Shown: piece by piece, positions 8,473-16,518 of the stretch
How positions within the stretch are numbered: the stretch's first letter is position 1
How the letters are laid out: each line of letters opens with the position of its first letter
Origin: Nocardiopsis ganjiahuensis DSM 45031
GTDB taxonomy: Bacteria > Actinomycetota > Actinomycetes > Streptosporangiales > Streptosporangiaceae
NCBI RefSeq assembly: GCF_000341085.1
Contig: NZ_ANBA01000015.1
Coordinates: 174,066 to 238,065, forward strand
DNA: 64,000 bases
Direction: 5' to 3'
Translations under genes and position numbers: made by a program
Notes under the pieces: model-generated
What the model was told of the DNA's origin: nothing
Seen by the model: the letters and a program-made list of their open reading frames with translations, nothing else
Databases searched by the model: none

Positions 8473-10120
8473 CCGCTCCCGGGCCGGCGGCCGGGCGGGA
8501 CCCGGAGCCGGGTGCGGACCGGCGCAGGCGGTGGAGCCGCACGAGGACGGTCGAGGTCTGGGACAGGGTCGCGACCAGGCCCCACAGCCCGAGCATCGGC
8601 CACATGAACCACAGCATCAGGCTGCGGGGGTGCGCTCCGTTGAGCGCGATGACCAGGGCGAAGCCCAGAACGAGGGCCAGCGGCAGCAAGCGCGGAACCA
8701 GCCCGAGCGCGGCTCGCAGGCTGCCGCGCTCCCTGACCCGCTCGGCCCACTCGGACGCGGTGGTCCAGCGGCGGACACCGAGTCCCACCGAGAGCAGGAG
8801 CAGCGCCGACACCCCCAGGTCGACCCACAGGTTGTTCCGGCCGGGCGGCGGGGGTTCCTCCCCCGTCACCAGGTCCATGACCGCCATGGCGAGGGTGAAG
8901 GTGGGGTCGAGGAGGAGCATGGTGTTGGCGGTGACCGCGACGGCGTATCCCCGCTCCAGGTGGATTCCCTGGTGGGCGAGGTGGTTGAAGCCGGCGCCGT
9001 CGTGGGTCACGCGGGGCGGCCCGTCGTCCGGATCGGACCGCTCGCGCCACCCGAGGGCGTACACCCCCTCGGGCGCGGACGCGGTGAGCGCGGCGTCGAC
9101 GGACTCCTCGCCGAGGAACCGGGTACCGTCCGCGGCGAGGCCCCCTGAGGTGAAGGGCGCCAGGAAGCGGCCCAGGTCCTCCGCGGTCGTGACCACGTCC
9201 CCCGTGCCCGCGGAGTAGTCACCGAACCCGCCGCGGGCGATCCCGGTGCCGAGCAGCCCGCCGTATCCGGAGGCCGCCCCGCCGGGACCGGCCCTGTCCG
9301 GGTCCTGAGCGGTCCCGGTGTCGTCCATGCCCAGCGGCCCGAACACGTTCTCGTCCATCTGATCGCCGCGTTCCAGCCCGGTGACCTCCTCCGCGAGAGC
9401 GGCGGCCAGCCAGTAGTTGCCGCCGAAGTACGTGTGCCGCTCGCCGGGATCGGAGGTGAGCTCCATGCCGGAGAGCACCTCCAGCGCCTCCTCCTTGGAA
9501 CCGATCCGCTGCCGGTCGGGGCTGACCAGGCCGTACGAGCCGAGCCCGGAGGTCTGGTCGAGCAGCTGGCGAACGGTGATCCGTTCGGCCCGGTCGTCCA
9601 CCGGCCGGTAGCCGGGCAGGTGGTCGCGGACGGGATCGTCCAGGGAGAGCTCCCCCTCCTCCGCGAGGCGCAGGATCGACGCCGCCGTCATGGACTTGCT
9701 CAGCGAGGCGACGGGCACCGGGGTGGCACCGGTGACGTCCGCGCCGTCGGGGTTGTGGCCGTAGCCCTCGGCGTGAACCACCTCCCCCTCGCGCACGACG
9801 GTGACCGTGAGCCCGGAGACACCGGCGGCGTCGAGGTGTTCCCGGGCCAGTTCGTCGACGGCGGCGGAATCCGGTGCCGGTGGAGCGGTTCCCCCGGCCC
9901 GGGCCGAATCGGCGGAGGTGGAGTCGGCGGCTTCGGCCGCGGCGACCGGCGATGCGGCGGCCGCGGCGGCAGCGGCCGAGGGCACGGCCAGGACCGCCAC
10001 CGCCACGATCGCGGCCAGCGAGGCGACGATCACGGTGGGACGCGCCGGGGCGCCGGAGCCCGCGGCGGTTTCGGAGCACTCGGGGCCGGGCGGGGCAGGC
10101 AGGTCTGGGAGGTGTCGCAT
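8429..10120 (-). CDS. Membrane-anchored serine hydrolase, beta-lactamase/class C-like (S12)
   Basis: 563 residues from ATG 10120. A TAGCGT box ends 7 bases before the start, so the transcript is probably leaderless. A signal segment lies at residues 27-55. The S12 fold shows the nucleophile motif SLSK and the HDG motif in THDGAGFNH. Where a YxN motif is expected the sequence reads YFGGNY. After residue about 430 there are three more membrane segments, giving a periplasmic-type hydrolase domain on a membrane base. Members act on D-alanyl peptides, esters or beta-lactams; the substrate here is unknown. It lies between a kinase and its likely regulator on the other strand and may be their target. 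Confidence 0.88.
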   Translation of the reverse strand: MRHLPDLPAPPGPECSETAAGSGAPARPTVIVASLAAIVAVAVLAVPSAAAAAAAASPVAAAEAADSTSADSARAGGTAPPAPDSAAVDELAREHLDAAGVSGLTVTVVREGEVVHAEGYGHNPDGADVTGATPVPVASLSKSMTAASILRLAEEGELSLDDPVRDHLPGYRPVDDRAERITVRQLLDQTSGLGSYGLVSPDRQRIGSKEEALEVLSGMELTSDPGERHTYFGGNYWLAAALAEEVTGLERGDQMDENVFGPLGMDDTGTAQDPDRAGPGGAASGYGGLLGTGIARGGFGDYSAGTGDVVTTAEDLGRFLAPFTSGGLAADGTRFLGEESVDAALTASAPEGVYALGWRERSDPDDGPPRVTHDGAGFNHLAHQGIHLERGYAVAVTANTMLLLDPTFTLAMAVMDLVTGEEPPPPGRNNLWVDLGVSALLLLSVGLGVRRWTTASEWAERVRERGSLRAALGLVPRLLPLALVLGFALVIALNGAHPRSLMLWFMWPMLGLWGLVATLSQTSTVLVRLHRLRRSAPGSGSRPAAGPGAVTSPGGTTGSTAPR

Positions 10121-10127
10121 GGAAGCG

Positions 10128-10133
10128 ACGCTA
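10128..10133 (-). promoter_or_regulatory. -10 box of the serine hydrolase, leaderless type
   Basis: On the minus strand TAGCGT is followed by exactly 7 bases and then ATG 10120. This matches the TANNNT-N7-start arrangement of leaderless actinobacterial genes. No good -35 box is visible. Confidence 0.55.
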
Positions 10134-10248
10134 CGGAGCGCGGCTCCGGGTCCGCATCGGGTGAAGGAGGTCGGCGCACCTGACTTTCGGCCGACCCCCG
10201 TCGGCGCGTCGGCCGCAGCGGTAGCGTCATCGGGGGCGAGGAGGTTCG

Positions 10249-10901
10249 ATGATCCGGGTTGTGGTGGCCGACGACGAGGCACTGGTGCGCGCCGGGGTGC
10301 GTGCGGTGGTGACGGCGCAGGGCGACATCGAGGTGGTCGGCGAGGCGGGCGACGGCCCGGAGGCGGTCCGGTTGGTGGGCCGGCTGCTGCCCGACGTGGT
10401 CCTGCTGGACGTGCGCATGCCCGGCGGAGACGGCCTGGACGCGGCGGCGCGGATCCGGCGGTCCCACCCGGAGACGGCGGTGGTCATGCTCACCCTCTTC
10501 GACGAGGACGCCTACGTGAGCGCCGCTCTCGACGACGGCGTGAGCGGTTTCCTGCTCAAGACCGGCGACCCCGAGGAACTGCTGACCGGGGTGCGCGCGG
10601 CCGCCGAGGGCGGGGCTTTCCTGTCGCCGAAGGTGGCACGCCGGGTCGTGGACCTGATCGGTTCCCGCGCCGAGGCCCCGCCGCCCGGGCCCGGCAGCGG
10701 GTGGCCGCGCTCAGCGTCCGGCAGCGCGAGGTGCTGTCCCTGGTGGGAGCGGGACTGACCAACGCGGGGATCGCGCGGGAGCTCGGGCTGTCCGACAGCA
10801 CCGTGAAGACACACCTGGAGGCGATCCGGGACCGGTTGGGCGAGGGCAACCGGGTCCGGACCGCTCTGATCGCCTACGAGGCCGGACTGATCGACGGGTG
10901 A
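10249..10901 (+). pseudogene. NarL/FixJ response regulator, frameshifted
   Basis: From ATG 10249 (GAGGAGG upstream) the frame encodes a full receiver domain: DDEA near the start, D54 in VVLLDVRMPG, the T of VMLTLF and K of LLKTG. It then shifts after residue about 143 and closes at 10758 without a DNA-binding domain. The missing LuxR helix-turn-helix (LSVRQREVLSLVGAGLTNAGIARELGLS core, then TVKTHLEAIRDRLG) is present in another frame and ends at TGA 10901. One extra base around 10676-10695, a run of C and G, would restore a normal protein of about 217 residues. It is therefore either a sequencing error or a very recent inactivation. It would pair with the kinase at 7132. Confidence 0.85.
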
Positions 10902-10910
10902 CCCGCTCCC

Positions 10911-10937
10911 GCCCGGGTCCGGCAGGAGAACCCGGGC
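10911..10937 (+). terminator. Possible terminator after the response regulator
   Basis: GCCCGGGT and ACCCGGGC form an 8-bp stem with an 11-base loop, 9 bases after the regulator stop. It is modest in length and lacks a T-run. Confidence 0.45.
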
Positions 10938-10999
10938 CGGGAGGTCCGCCGACCTCGCGGCAATCCTGTGGACAACCGGTTTCGCGGCGCCGGAAAACC

Positions 11000-11005
11000 T
11001 AGAAT
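11000..11005 (+). promoter_or_regulatory. -10 box, leaderless type
   Basis: TAGAAT is followed by 7 bases and ATG 11013. This decides the start of the next gene, because the alternative ATG 11004 lies inside the -10 box. Confidence 0.6.
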
Positions 11006-11012
11006 GGAGAGC

Positions 11013-12128
11013 ATGCACACCCCCCAGCGCTCCCAGAGCATCCGTGTGTCCGCCTCCGTGATGTGCCACCCCGCCCGGGCCGACGCGGCCGGAAGGGTCG
11101 CCGAGAGCACCGGCCTCCCCCTGACCGGCCTGGCCCTGGACCCCGAGCCGGACGGTCCGCCCACCGCGCTGCGCAGCGCCCGGGTGGCGTTCGGTGCGGC
11201 CGCGCGGCACGAGACCACGCACCACCTGGTCCTTCAGGACGACGCCCGGCTGGCCGAGGGTTTCGCCGGGACCGTGGAACGGTACCTGGCCGCCCACCCG
11301 GAGGCGGCGGTGTCGTTCTTCGTCGAGTGGGGTTCGCGCACCGCCACGCTGGCCCGCTGGGCGGTGTTCACCGGTGCCGGAGCGGTCCCGGTGGTCAACC
11401 CCTACGTGCCCACGGTGGCCCTGGCCCTGCCCTCGGAGCTGTCCGCGGCACTGGGCCGGTTCCTCGCGGAGGAGGCGGTGGAGGGGGAGCCCGACGACCG
11501 CGAGGTGCTGCGGTTCGTCCGGCGCACCGGGACGCCCGCCCTGGTGGCGGTACCCAACCCGGTGGAGCACGAGGAGCTGCCCAGCCTGGTCGGCAACTCC
11601 GGGCACGGAGCGCGAAGATCGGTGTGCTTCGCCCCGGAACCGCCGCCCGGGACCGACACCTCGGTCCTGGAACCGCCGCGCCCGCTGCCCCACCTGAACT
11701 GGACCACCGGGGCGGCCTCCCTGATCGACCTGGACCGCGACGTACCGGAGGCGCACCTGCCCCTGGCCGAGGCCCTGGCGACGTGGGGAGCCGAGGAGGC
11801 GGGGCTGGCCGCCGCGCTGACCGCCCGCACCGAAGGGGGTTCGCTGGGGGACCTGGTCCCGCGTCCGCACCTGGCCTCGGTCTGGCACACCGCGGTGGCC
11901 AACGGCGCCGTGCTGGAGTCCCGCTGGCCCGGGGTGGTCGGCGGGCTGCGCGACCGGCTGGGCGAGACCGCGGTGGAGGGGGCGCTGGCCACGCTGGTGC
12001 CCGGGGCGCTGCGCACCCTCGTCGACGCCGCCGCGGTGGAGGAGCACCGGTCGGAGGTGGTCGGGCTGACCCTGGCCGCCCTGGAGTACGGGGCGGAGCA
12101 CTGTCCCGCCCCGAAGGAGGCACTGTGA
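11013..12128 (+). CDS. Glycosyltransferase-like protein of unknown specificity
   Basis: 371 residues from ATG 11013. The N-terminal part has a GT-A-like layout: a first strand SASVMCHPARADAAG, then LALDPEPDGPPTALRSARVA, and the motif HHLVLQDDARLAEGF, in which the DD resembles the DxD metal/nucleotide-sugar site. Around residues 175-200 comes VPNPVEHEELPSLVGNSGHGARRSV, here given by its core PVEHEELPSLVGN. The C-terminal half is alpha helical with no recognised motif. I know similar actinomycete proteins only as hypothetical or glycosyltransferase-like. The stop codon overlaps a GTG that follows a strong ribosome-binding site, so a small second ORF is coupled to it. Confidence 0.6.
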   Translation: MHTPQRSQSIRVSASVMCHPARADAAGRVAESTGLPLTGLALDPEPDGPPTALRSARVAFGAAARHETTHHLVLQDDARLAEGFAGTVERYLAAHPEAAVSFFVEWGSRTATLARWAVFTGAGAVPVVNPYVPTVALALPSELSAALGRFLAEEAVEGEPDDREVLRFVRRTGTPALVAVPNPVEHEELPSLVGNSGHGARRSVCFAPEPPPGTDTSVLEPPRPLPHLNWTTGAASLIDLDRDVPEAHLPLAEALATWGAEEAGLAAALTARTEGGSLGDLVPRPHLASVWHTAVANGAVLESRWPGVVGGLRDRLGETAVEGALATLVPGALRTLVDAAAVEEHRSEVVGLTLAALEYGAEHCPAPKEAL

Positions 12129-12271
12129 CCGCGCACGCGCCGATCTCCTGTGCGGTGACGGCCCATCCGCGCCGCTCCCTCAGGCCCCGGACCAGGAGAT
12201 GGTTAGAGGCGGACCGGGGCCCGTGCCGCGACCCGAAGGGGTACAGCGTTTGCGCGGCCGAGCGCCGGTGA
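12125..12271 (+). CDS. Small coupled ORF, possible degenerate glycosyltransferase-like remnant
   Basis: 48 codons from GTG 12125, with AAGGAGG at 12114-12120 four bases upstream; the GTG overlaps the preceding stop (GTGA). The product starts MTAHAPISCAVTAHPRRSLR and is rich in Arg, with three cysteines. The segment ISCAVTAHPRR resembles the first strand of the upstream glycosyltransferase-like protein (IRVSASVMCHPARA). The ORF may therefore be the stump of a second copy that lost its body, or a genuine small protein. The ribosome-binding site and overlap are seen directly; the remnant idea is inference. It ends just before a long terminator hairpin. Confidence 0.4.
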   Translation: MTAHAPISCAVTAHPRRSLRPRTRRWLEADRGPCRDPKGYSVCAAERR

Positions 12272-12279
12272 GCGCGGCC

Positions 12280-12325
12280 CCTGCCCGGCGCCGGTGGTCG
12301 GAACCGGCCACCGGCGCCGGGCAGG
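12280..12325. terminator. Bidirectional hairpin terminator
   Basis: A perfect 18-bp stem (CCTGCCCGGCGCCGGTGG and complement) closes a 10-base loop. It lies between the glycosyltransferase-like unit on the plus strand and the AhpD-like gene that ends at 12334 on the minus strand. Confidence 0.85.
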
Positions 12326-12333
12326 ACCGGTGG

Positions 12334-12780
12334 CTAGCGCTCCTTGGGGTGCAGCTGGCTGGTGACCGCGAGCCGGTTGTAGAGGTTGATCATGGCGATG
12401 GCGGACATCAGGGCGGCGAGCTCGGTCTCGTCGAAGTGCTCGGCCGCCTCCTCGTAGGCCTGGTCGGACACCCCGGTGCCGCCCAGTTCGGTCATCTCGT
12501 CGGTCAGGGCGAGGGCGGCGCGCTCCCGCTCGGTGAACCGCTCACCGGCCTCGTACCAGGTGGAGACCAGGAAGAGCCGCTGCTGGGACTCACCCTCGCC
12601 CAGGGCCTTGTGGGTGTGCAGGTCCACGCAGAACGCGCAGCCGTTGAGCACGGAGGCGCGGAGTTTGACCAGTTCCAGCAGTTTCACGTCCAGGTGGCCG
12701 GCGAGAATGTGGTCGATCTCGTCGAGCTTCTTGTAGACCTGTGGAAGTTTCTTCCCCCAGAGCACGCGCTTTTCGGCCAT
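12334..12780 (-). CDS. Carboxymuconolactone decarboxylase-family (AhpD-like) protein
   Basis: 148 residues from ATG 12780 with GAGGGGAC upstream. The single CMD domain carries the AhpD-type redox motif C48-A-F-C51-V-D-L-H, preceded by LLELVKLRASVLNG. Such proteins act as alkylhydroperoxidase-like antioxidant or disulfide reductants in the cytosol. The C-terminal half (ERERAALALTDEMTEL and ETELAALMSAIAMINLYNRLAV core) is the usual AhpD helical repeat. It is divergent from a MATE pump, with TAGCAT and TACGTT boxes near 12825 serving the two directions. A function with the pump is not shown by the sequence. Confidence 0.9.
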   Translation of the reverse strand: MAEKRVLWGKKLPQVYKKLDEIDHILAGHLDVKLLELVKLRASVLNGCAFCVDLHTHKALGEGESQQRLFLVSTWYEAGERFTERERAALALTDEMTELGGTGVSDQAYEEAAEHFDETELAALMSAIAMINLYNRLAVTSQLHPKER

Positions 12781-12877
12781 GAGAACCGTCCCCTCGTCAT
12801 CGAACGCACTGTCGAGCCAGATGCTACGTTCCCCGCCCCCGGGAAAACGCTCACCCCCCAAGGAGTCGTCCCCGCGC

Positions 12878-14287
12878 ATGTCGTCGAGTACCGATCCCGC
12901 CCAGGCCCCTCCGACCGCCGCAGCACCACCCGAGCTCCCGAGGCGCTCGGGGGTGATCGCCCGACGGATCGCGGGCAAGGCCCTGCCGCTGTACCTGTCG
13001 ATGTTCGCGACCCTGTTCGGGACCGCGGTCACCGCCGCGGTCCTGGGCAACACGAGCACCGTGGAGCTGGCCGCCTACGCGTTGGTGATCGCCGTGTTCA
13101 ACCCGATGATCATGGTCGTGCACGGCACCCTGCGCGGCTCGATGCCCTTCTTCACGGAGAACGAGGACTCGCCCGAGGCACTGGCACCGGTGGTGCGCGA
13201 CAGCCTGTGGATCGCTCTTTTCCTGGGGCTCCTGGGAGGGCTGCTGATCCTCGCCGTCCCGCTGGGCGCACGGCTGATCGGGGTGGCCGAGCCGACCGTG
13301 GCAGCACTCGGCCTCTACCCCCTGTGCATGGCCGGGTACGTGGTGCTGGCCTCGATCAAGAACGCCACCACGGTGCTGCTGGTGGGCCTGGGCCACACCA
13401 CCGCGGTGCTGGTGCTGTCCCTGACCGCCGTGGCGCTCAGCCTGGTGCTGACCCCGGTCCTGGTCCTCGGCCCGGGCCCCTTCCCGGAACTGGGGCTGCT
13501 GGGCGCCGGGATATCGATGCTCGGGATGAACGTGCTCACCCTGGGGCTGAACTTCGCCGTGGTCGGCCGCATGACCGTCCTGCGCGGGTACCGGATCGGC
13601 TTCGGGCGGCCCCGGTGGGCGGGGATCGGCCGGATCGCCAGGGTCGGGGTCCCCACGGGTTCCACACTGCTGATCAAGTCGGGGTCGCTGAGCGTCCTGG
13701 CCGTGGTGGTGGCCCGGATCGGCCCCGAGGAGGCCGCCGTGCACCAGGTCGTGGTGGTGCTCCTCGGGTTGTCCTTCATCTCCTTCGTCGCGGTGGGTCA
13801 GGCCACCGTGCCGTTCACCGTGCGGGCCGCCAGGGCGCGTTCCCGGCCCCTGGTCGTGCGCACCGTGTTGGCGAGCTACCTGGTGTCGGTCCCGGTGGTG
13901 GTGGTCAGCGGGACGGTGCTGTGGTGGGGGGCCGGTCCGGTGGCGTGGTTGTTCACCGACGATCCGTACGTGCACGCGGGGGTGGTCGCGATCGTTCCGC
14001 TGCTGTGTCTGGTGGGCCTGTTCGACGCCCTGCAGTCGGCGCCCAACAGCGGGATGCTCGGGCTCAAGGACACACGGCCCGCCGTGTACGCGTTCGCGTT
14101 CGGCTACGGGCTGCTGGTGCTGGTGTCGGTGCCGGTCGTGGAGCTGGGCGGGCTGACCGCCCTGTGGGCGGCCTACACGGCCGCCACGGCGTCGCTGGTC
14201 CTGCTCCAGTGGATCTCGTTCCTGAGGATATCCCGGAAGGCGGTCCGGGAGGGAGCACCGGAGGCGGGGGCGGAACGCTCCGGATGA
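12878..14287 (+). CDS. MATE-family multidrug/toxin efflux protein
   Basis: 469 residues from ATG 12878, with AAGGAG 12 bases upstream. A hydrophilic N-terminal 30 residues precede twelve predicted membrane segments arranged as two six-helix halves, the first starting KALPLYLSMFATLFGTAV. Motifs such as VPTGSTLLIKSGSL in helix 7 and SAPNSGMLGLKDTRPA near the end fit the NorM/DinF-type MATE transporters, which extrude cationic compounds with Na+ or H+. Substrate unknown. It is divergent from the AhpD-like gene and convergent with the FAD monooxygenase gene, 39 bases away, with no clear terminator between them. Confidence 0.85.
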   Translation: MSSSTDPAQAPPTAAAPPELPRRSGVIARRIAGKALPLYLSMFATLFGTAVTAAVLGNTSTVELAAYALVIAVFNPMIMVVHGTLRGSMPFFTENEDSPEALAPVVRDSLWIALFLGLLGGLLILAVPLGARLIGVAEPTVAALGLYPLCMAGYVVLASIKNATTVLLVGLGHTTAVLVLSLTAVALSLVLTPVLVLGPGPFPELGLLGAGISMLGMNVLTLGLNFAVVGRMTVLRGYRIGFGRPRWAGIGRIARVGVPTGSTLLIKSGSLSVLAVVVARIGPEEAAVHQVVVVLLGLSFISFVAVGQATVPFTVRAARARSRPLVVRTVLASYLVSVPVVVVSGTVLWWGAGPVAWLFTDDPYVHAGVVAIVPLLCLVGLFDALQSAPNSGMLGLKDTRPAVYAFAFGYGLLVLVSVPVVELGGLTALWAAYTAATASLVLLQWISFLRISRKAVREGAPEAGAERSG

Positions 14288-14326
14288 GCAGGGGCCGGGC
14301 CGGTGGTACGGATGCCCCGACCGCGG

Positions 14327-15799
14327 TCAGGGCGTGCCCGTCCATTCGCTGAGGGCGGTGCGCGTCTGCGCGGCGGAGGGGCGTTCACCGCTCCAGGCGA
14401 CGTAGCCGTCGGGTCGCATCAGGAGGACGTCCGCGCCCTCGGGCAGCTCACCCCGGACGTGCAGGGCCTGGATCCGGTCCGCCCAGGGTTCGGCGGCCTT
14501 CGCAGCTCTCCCGTCGGCGGTGGTGTCGATCAGTGTGAACCGGGCGGGGTCGACCAGTTCGTACAACCGCGTCGGCGCGCCCGCGCTGACCAGTGACAGG
14601 TCGTCCACGCGCTGTCCCACGGAGACGGTGTCCTCCACCGGCTCGGGCCGGTCGTAGTGCACGCCGATCCCGGACAGGAGCCTGCGCACCCCCTCGGAGA
14701 CCTTACGGATCCGGAGCATGCGAGGAGCGACGAACGGGCGGATGGCCCGGATCGGCGCCGGGGCGACGGCGATGCGCAGGATGGCGTCGGTGAGGCGCAG
14801 GGTCGAGCGCCCCACCGGGTGGCGTTCGCTCTCGTAGGTGTCGAGCAGCCAGGACGGTGCCCAGCCCTGTTCCAGCGCGACGAGTTTCCAGGCCAGGTTC
14901 GCGGCGTCCTGGATCCCGGTGTTCATGCCCATGGCGCCCATCGGGGAGTGGACGTGCGCGGCGTCCCCGGCGAGCAGGACCCGGCCGACCCGGTAGCGGT
15001 CGGCCTGGCGGCGCTCGCTGAGGAAGCGCGTGGACCAGCGGGTCTCGGCGACGGTGAGCTGCCCGTCGGTGATGCGGCCCAGGGAGTCGTTGAGCTCCTC
15101 CAGGCCGACGGGCCGGTCGATGGGCACGTCCTGGCGCGTCCGGTCCCAGACGGTGGCGCGGAACCAGCCGTCGCCGTAGGGAGGCAGCAGGGCGACACCG
15201 TCGGCGCCCATGAACGGGTTGACCGCGCGGGGCAGGTCCTGTTCCAGGCGCACGTCGGCCAGGATGATGTGGGTGTCGTAGCTGTGTCCGCTGAACCCCA
15301 CCCCCAGCCGGGCGCGGACGGCGCTGTGCGCGCCGTCGGCACCGACCGCGTAGGAGGCGCGTTCGGTGTGTTCGCCCTCGGCGGTGCGGACGGTGAGGGT
15401 GACCCCGCCCTCGTCCTGGTCGAGCCCGGTGACCTCGGCCCCGCGCAGGATCGGCACGCCCAGGCGCTCGGCGCGGCGCTGGAGGAGTGCCTCGGTCCGG
15501 GCCTGCTGGACGGTCAGCACGTAGGGGAACCGGCTCTCGGGGTGGCGCAGGTCGAGGACGAGTTCCCGGGTTCCCAGCACGGGTCGGACCTCGGGGACCT
15601 GGAAGCCCTGTTCGACGATCTCGTCGGCGATACCGCGCATGTCGAACAGTTCGAGGGTGCGGGCGTGCAGGGCGAAGGCGCGGGTCAGGTTGGACTCCTC
15701 CGCGCGCTTCTCCAGGATCTTGACCTCGATGCCGGCTTCGGCGAGGTCTCCCGCGAGCATGAGGCCGGTGGGACCGGCTCCGACGACGATGACGCTCAT
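14327..15799 (-). CDS. FAD-dependent aromatic monooxygenase (PHBH family)
   Basis: 490 residues from ATG 15799. The FAD-binding GAGPTG lies at residues 7-12, the DG motif is VGADGAHSAVR near residue 160, and the GD motif is LLAGDAAHVHSPMGAMGMN near residue 285. The C-terminal thioredoxin-like domain (LYELVDPARFTLID to VLLMRPDGYVAWSG) is that of the polyketide/phenol hydroxylase group such as MhpA-like or tetracycline-type hydroxylases. It would add oxygen to an aromatic or polyketide substrate using NAD(P)H. It is divergent from a TetR gene with three phased operators between them, so expression is probably induced by its substrate or a related toxin. Confidence 0.9.
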   Translation of the reverse strand: MSVIVVGAGPTGLMLAGDLAEAGIEVKILEKRAEESNLTRAFALHARTLELFDMRGIADEIVEQGFQVPEVRPVLGTRELVLDLRHPESRFPYVLTVQQARTEALLQRRAERLGVPILRGAEVTGLDQDEGGVTLTVRTAEGEHTERASYAVGADGAHSAVRARLGVGFSGHSYDTHIILADVRLEQDLPRAVNPFMGADGVALLPPYGDGWFRATVWDRTRQDVPIDRPVGLEELNDSLGRITDGQLTVAETRWSTRFLSERRQADRYRVGRVLLAGDAAHVHSPMGAMGMNTGIQDAANLAWKLVALEQGWAPSWLLDTYESERHPVGRSTLRLTDAILRIAVAPAPIRAIRPFVAPRMLRIRKVSEGVRRLLSGIGVHYDRPEPVEDTVSVGQRVDDLSLVSAGAPTRLYELVDPARFTLIDTTADGRAAKAAEPWADRIQALHVRGELPEGADVLLMRPDGYVAWSGERPSAAQTRTALSEWTGTP

Positions 15800-15826
15800 G
15801 GCGCTTCTCCCTACGGGGGGTTATCC

Positions 15827-15901
15827 GGTACTCTGAATACCGGAATCTTTAGTACAGGTACTCCGAGTACCGAAATGCTTAGTACCGATACTACGAGTAC
15901 C
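15827..15901. promoter_or_regulatory. Three phased operators between monooxygenase and TetR genes
   Basis: Three 15-bp sites, GGTACTCTGAATACC (15827-15841), GGTACTCCGAGTACC (15857-15871) and GATACTACGAGTACC (15887-15901), start exactly 30 bp apart. The middle one is a perfect palindrome around one central base. Between sites the spacers also match (GAATCTTTAGTAC and AAATGCTTAGTAC), so the unit is a 30-bp tandem repeat. The natural ligand is the divergent TetR protein. Confidence 0.85.
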
Positions 15902-15915
15902 TCAACTGCTGTCAA
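15888..15915 (-). promoter_or_regulatory. Promoter of the FAD monooxygenase
   Basis: On the minus strand TTGACA (15910-15915) is followed after 16 bases by TAGTAT (15888-15893). The third operator lies between and over these boxes. The other two fall in the roughly 80-base leader, so repressor binding would block both initiation and early elongation. Confidence 0.7.
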
Positions 15916-15933
15916 GAGCCCGGGGAGAGGAAG

Positions 15934-16512
15934 ATGAACAAGGGACGCGGCGGCCGCCGCCCCGACCCCGCCGTGGACGAAGCCGTTCGGCGGGCCGCTG
16001 TGGAACTGCTCCTGGAACGCGGGTTCGAGCTGACCTTCGACGAGGTCGCCGAACGCGCGGGAGTGGGACGCACCAGCGTCTTCCGCCGCTACGCCACCAA
16101 GCAGGAGCTGGTCCTGGCCGCCGCCGAGCAGGTCACCATCGGGCGGATCGAGGTGCCCGACACCGGCACGCTCCGCGGCGACATGGGCGCGGCCGTGCTC
16201 GCCGTCTACGGAGTGTTCGGCGAGGCCGCCACCCAGACCCTGGCCAGGCACGCCCTCGTGGCCGCGCTCCAGGACCAGGCGGGTTCGGTGATCATGCGCG
16301 CCGTCCTGGACCGCCGGCTCGAGATGGTCACCGCGCTGTTGGAACGCGCCGTGGACCGCGGCGAGATCACCGGCACCGACCGGGCCCGGCTGGTCGCCGA
16401 CCTGCTCTCCGGGGTGATCATGGCGCGGATGGCCAGCGGTCAGCCGCTCCCCGAGAAGGAGGAGGCCGAGGCCCTCGCCGCCGCCATGGCCACCGCGGCG
16501 GGCGCCGCCTGA
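15934..16512 (+). CDS. TetR-family repressor of the monooxygenase gene
   Basis: 192 residues from ATG 15934 with GAGAGGAAG upstream. The N-terminal helix-turn-helix is at residues 14-60 (LTFDEVAERAGVGRTSVFRRYATKQEL core AERAGVGRTSVFRRYATK). The C-terminal domain is the all-helical ligand-binding part, without a recognisable ligand signature. The divergent FAD monooxygenase and the three palindromes between them make it the likely local repressor. Its stop lies 6 bases from the stop of the convergent response regulator gene. Confidence 0.9.
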   Translation: MNKGRGGRRPDPAVDEAVRRAAVELLLERGFELTFDEVAERAGVGRTSVFRRYATKQELVLAAAEQVTIGRIEVPDTGTLRGDMGAAVLAVYGVFGEAATQTLARHALVAALQDQAGSVIMRAVLDRRLEMVTALLERAVDRGEITGTDRARLVADLLSGVIMARMASGQPLPEKEEAEALAAAMATAAGAA

Positions 16513-16518
16513 GAGGGC

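Noticed and set aside
10676..10700. Programmed frameshifting in the response regulator
   Set aside because: No X-XXY-YYZ slippery heptamer in the zero frame and no clear downstream structure; a simple one-base loss explains the data better.
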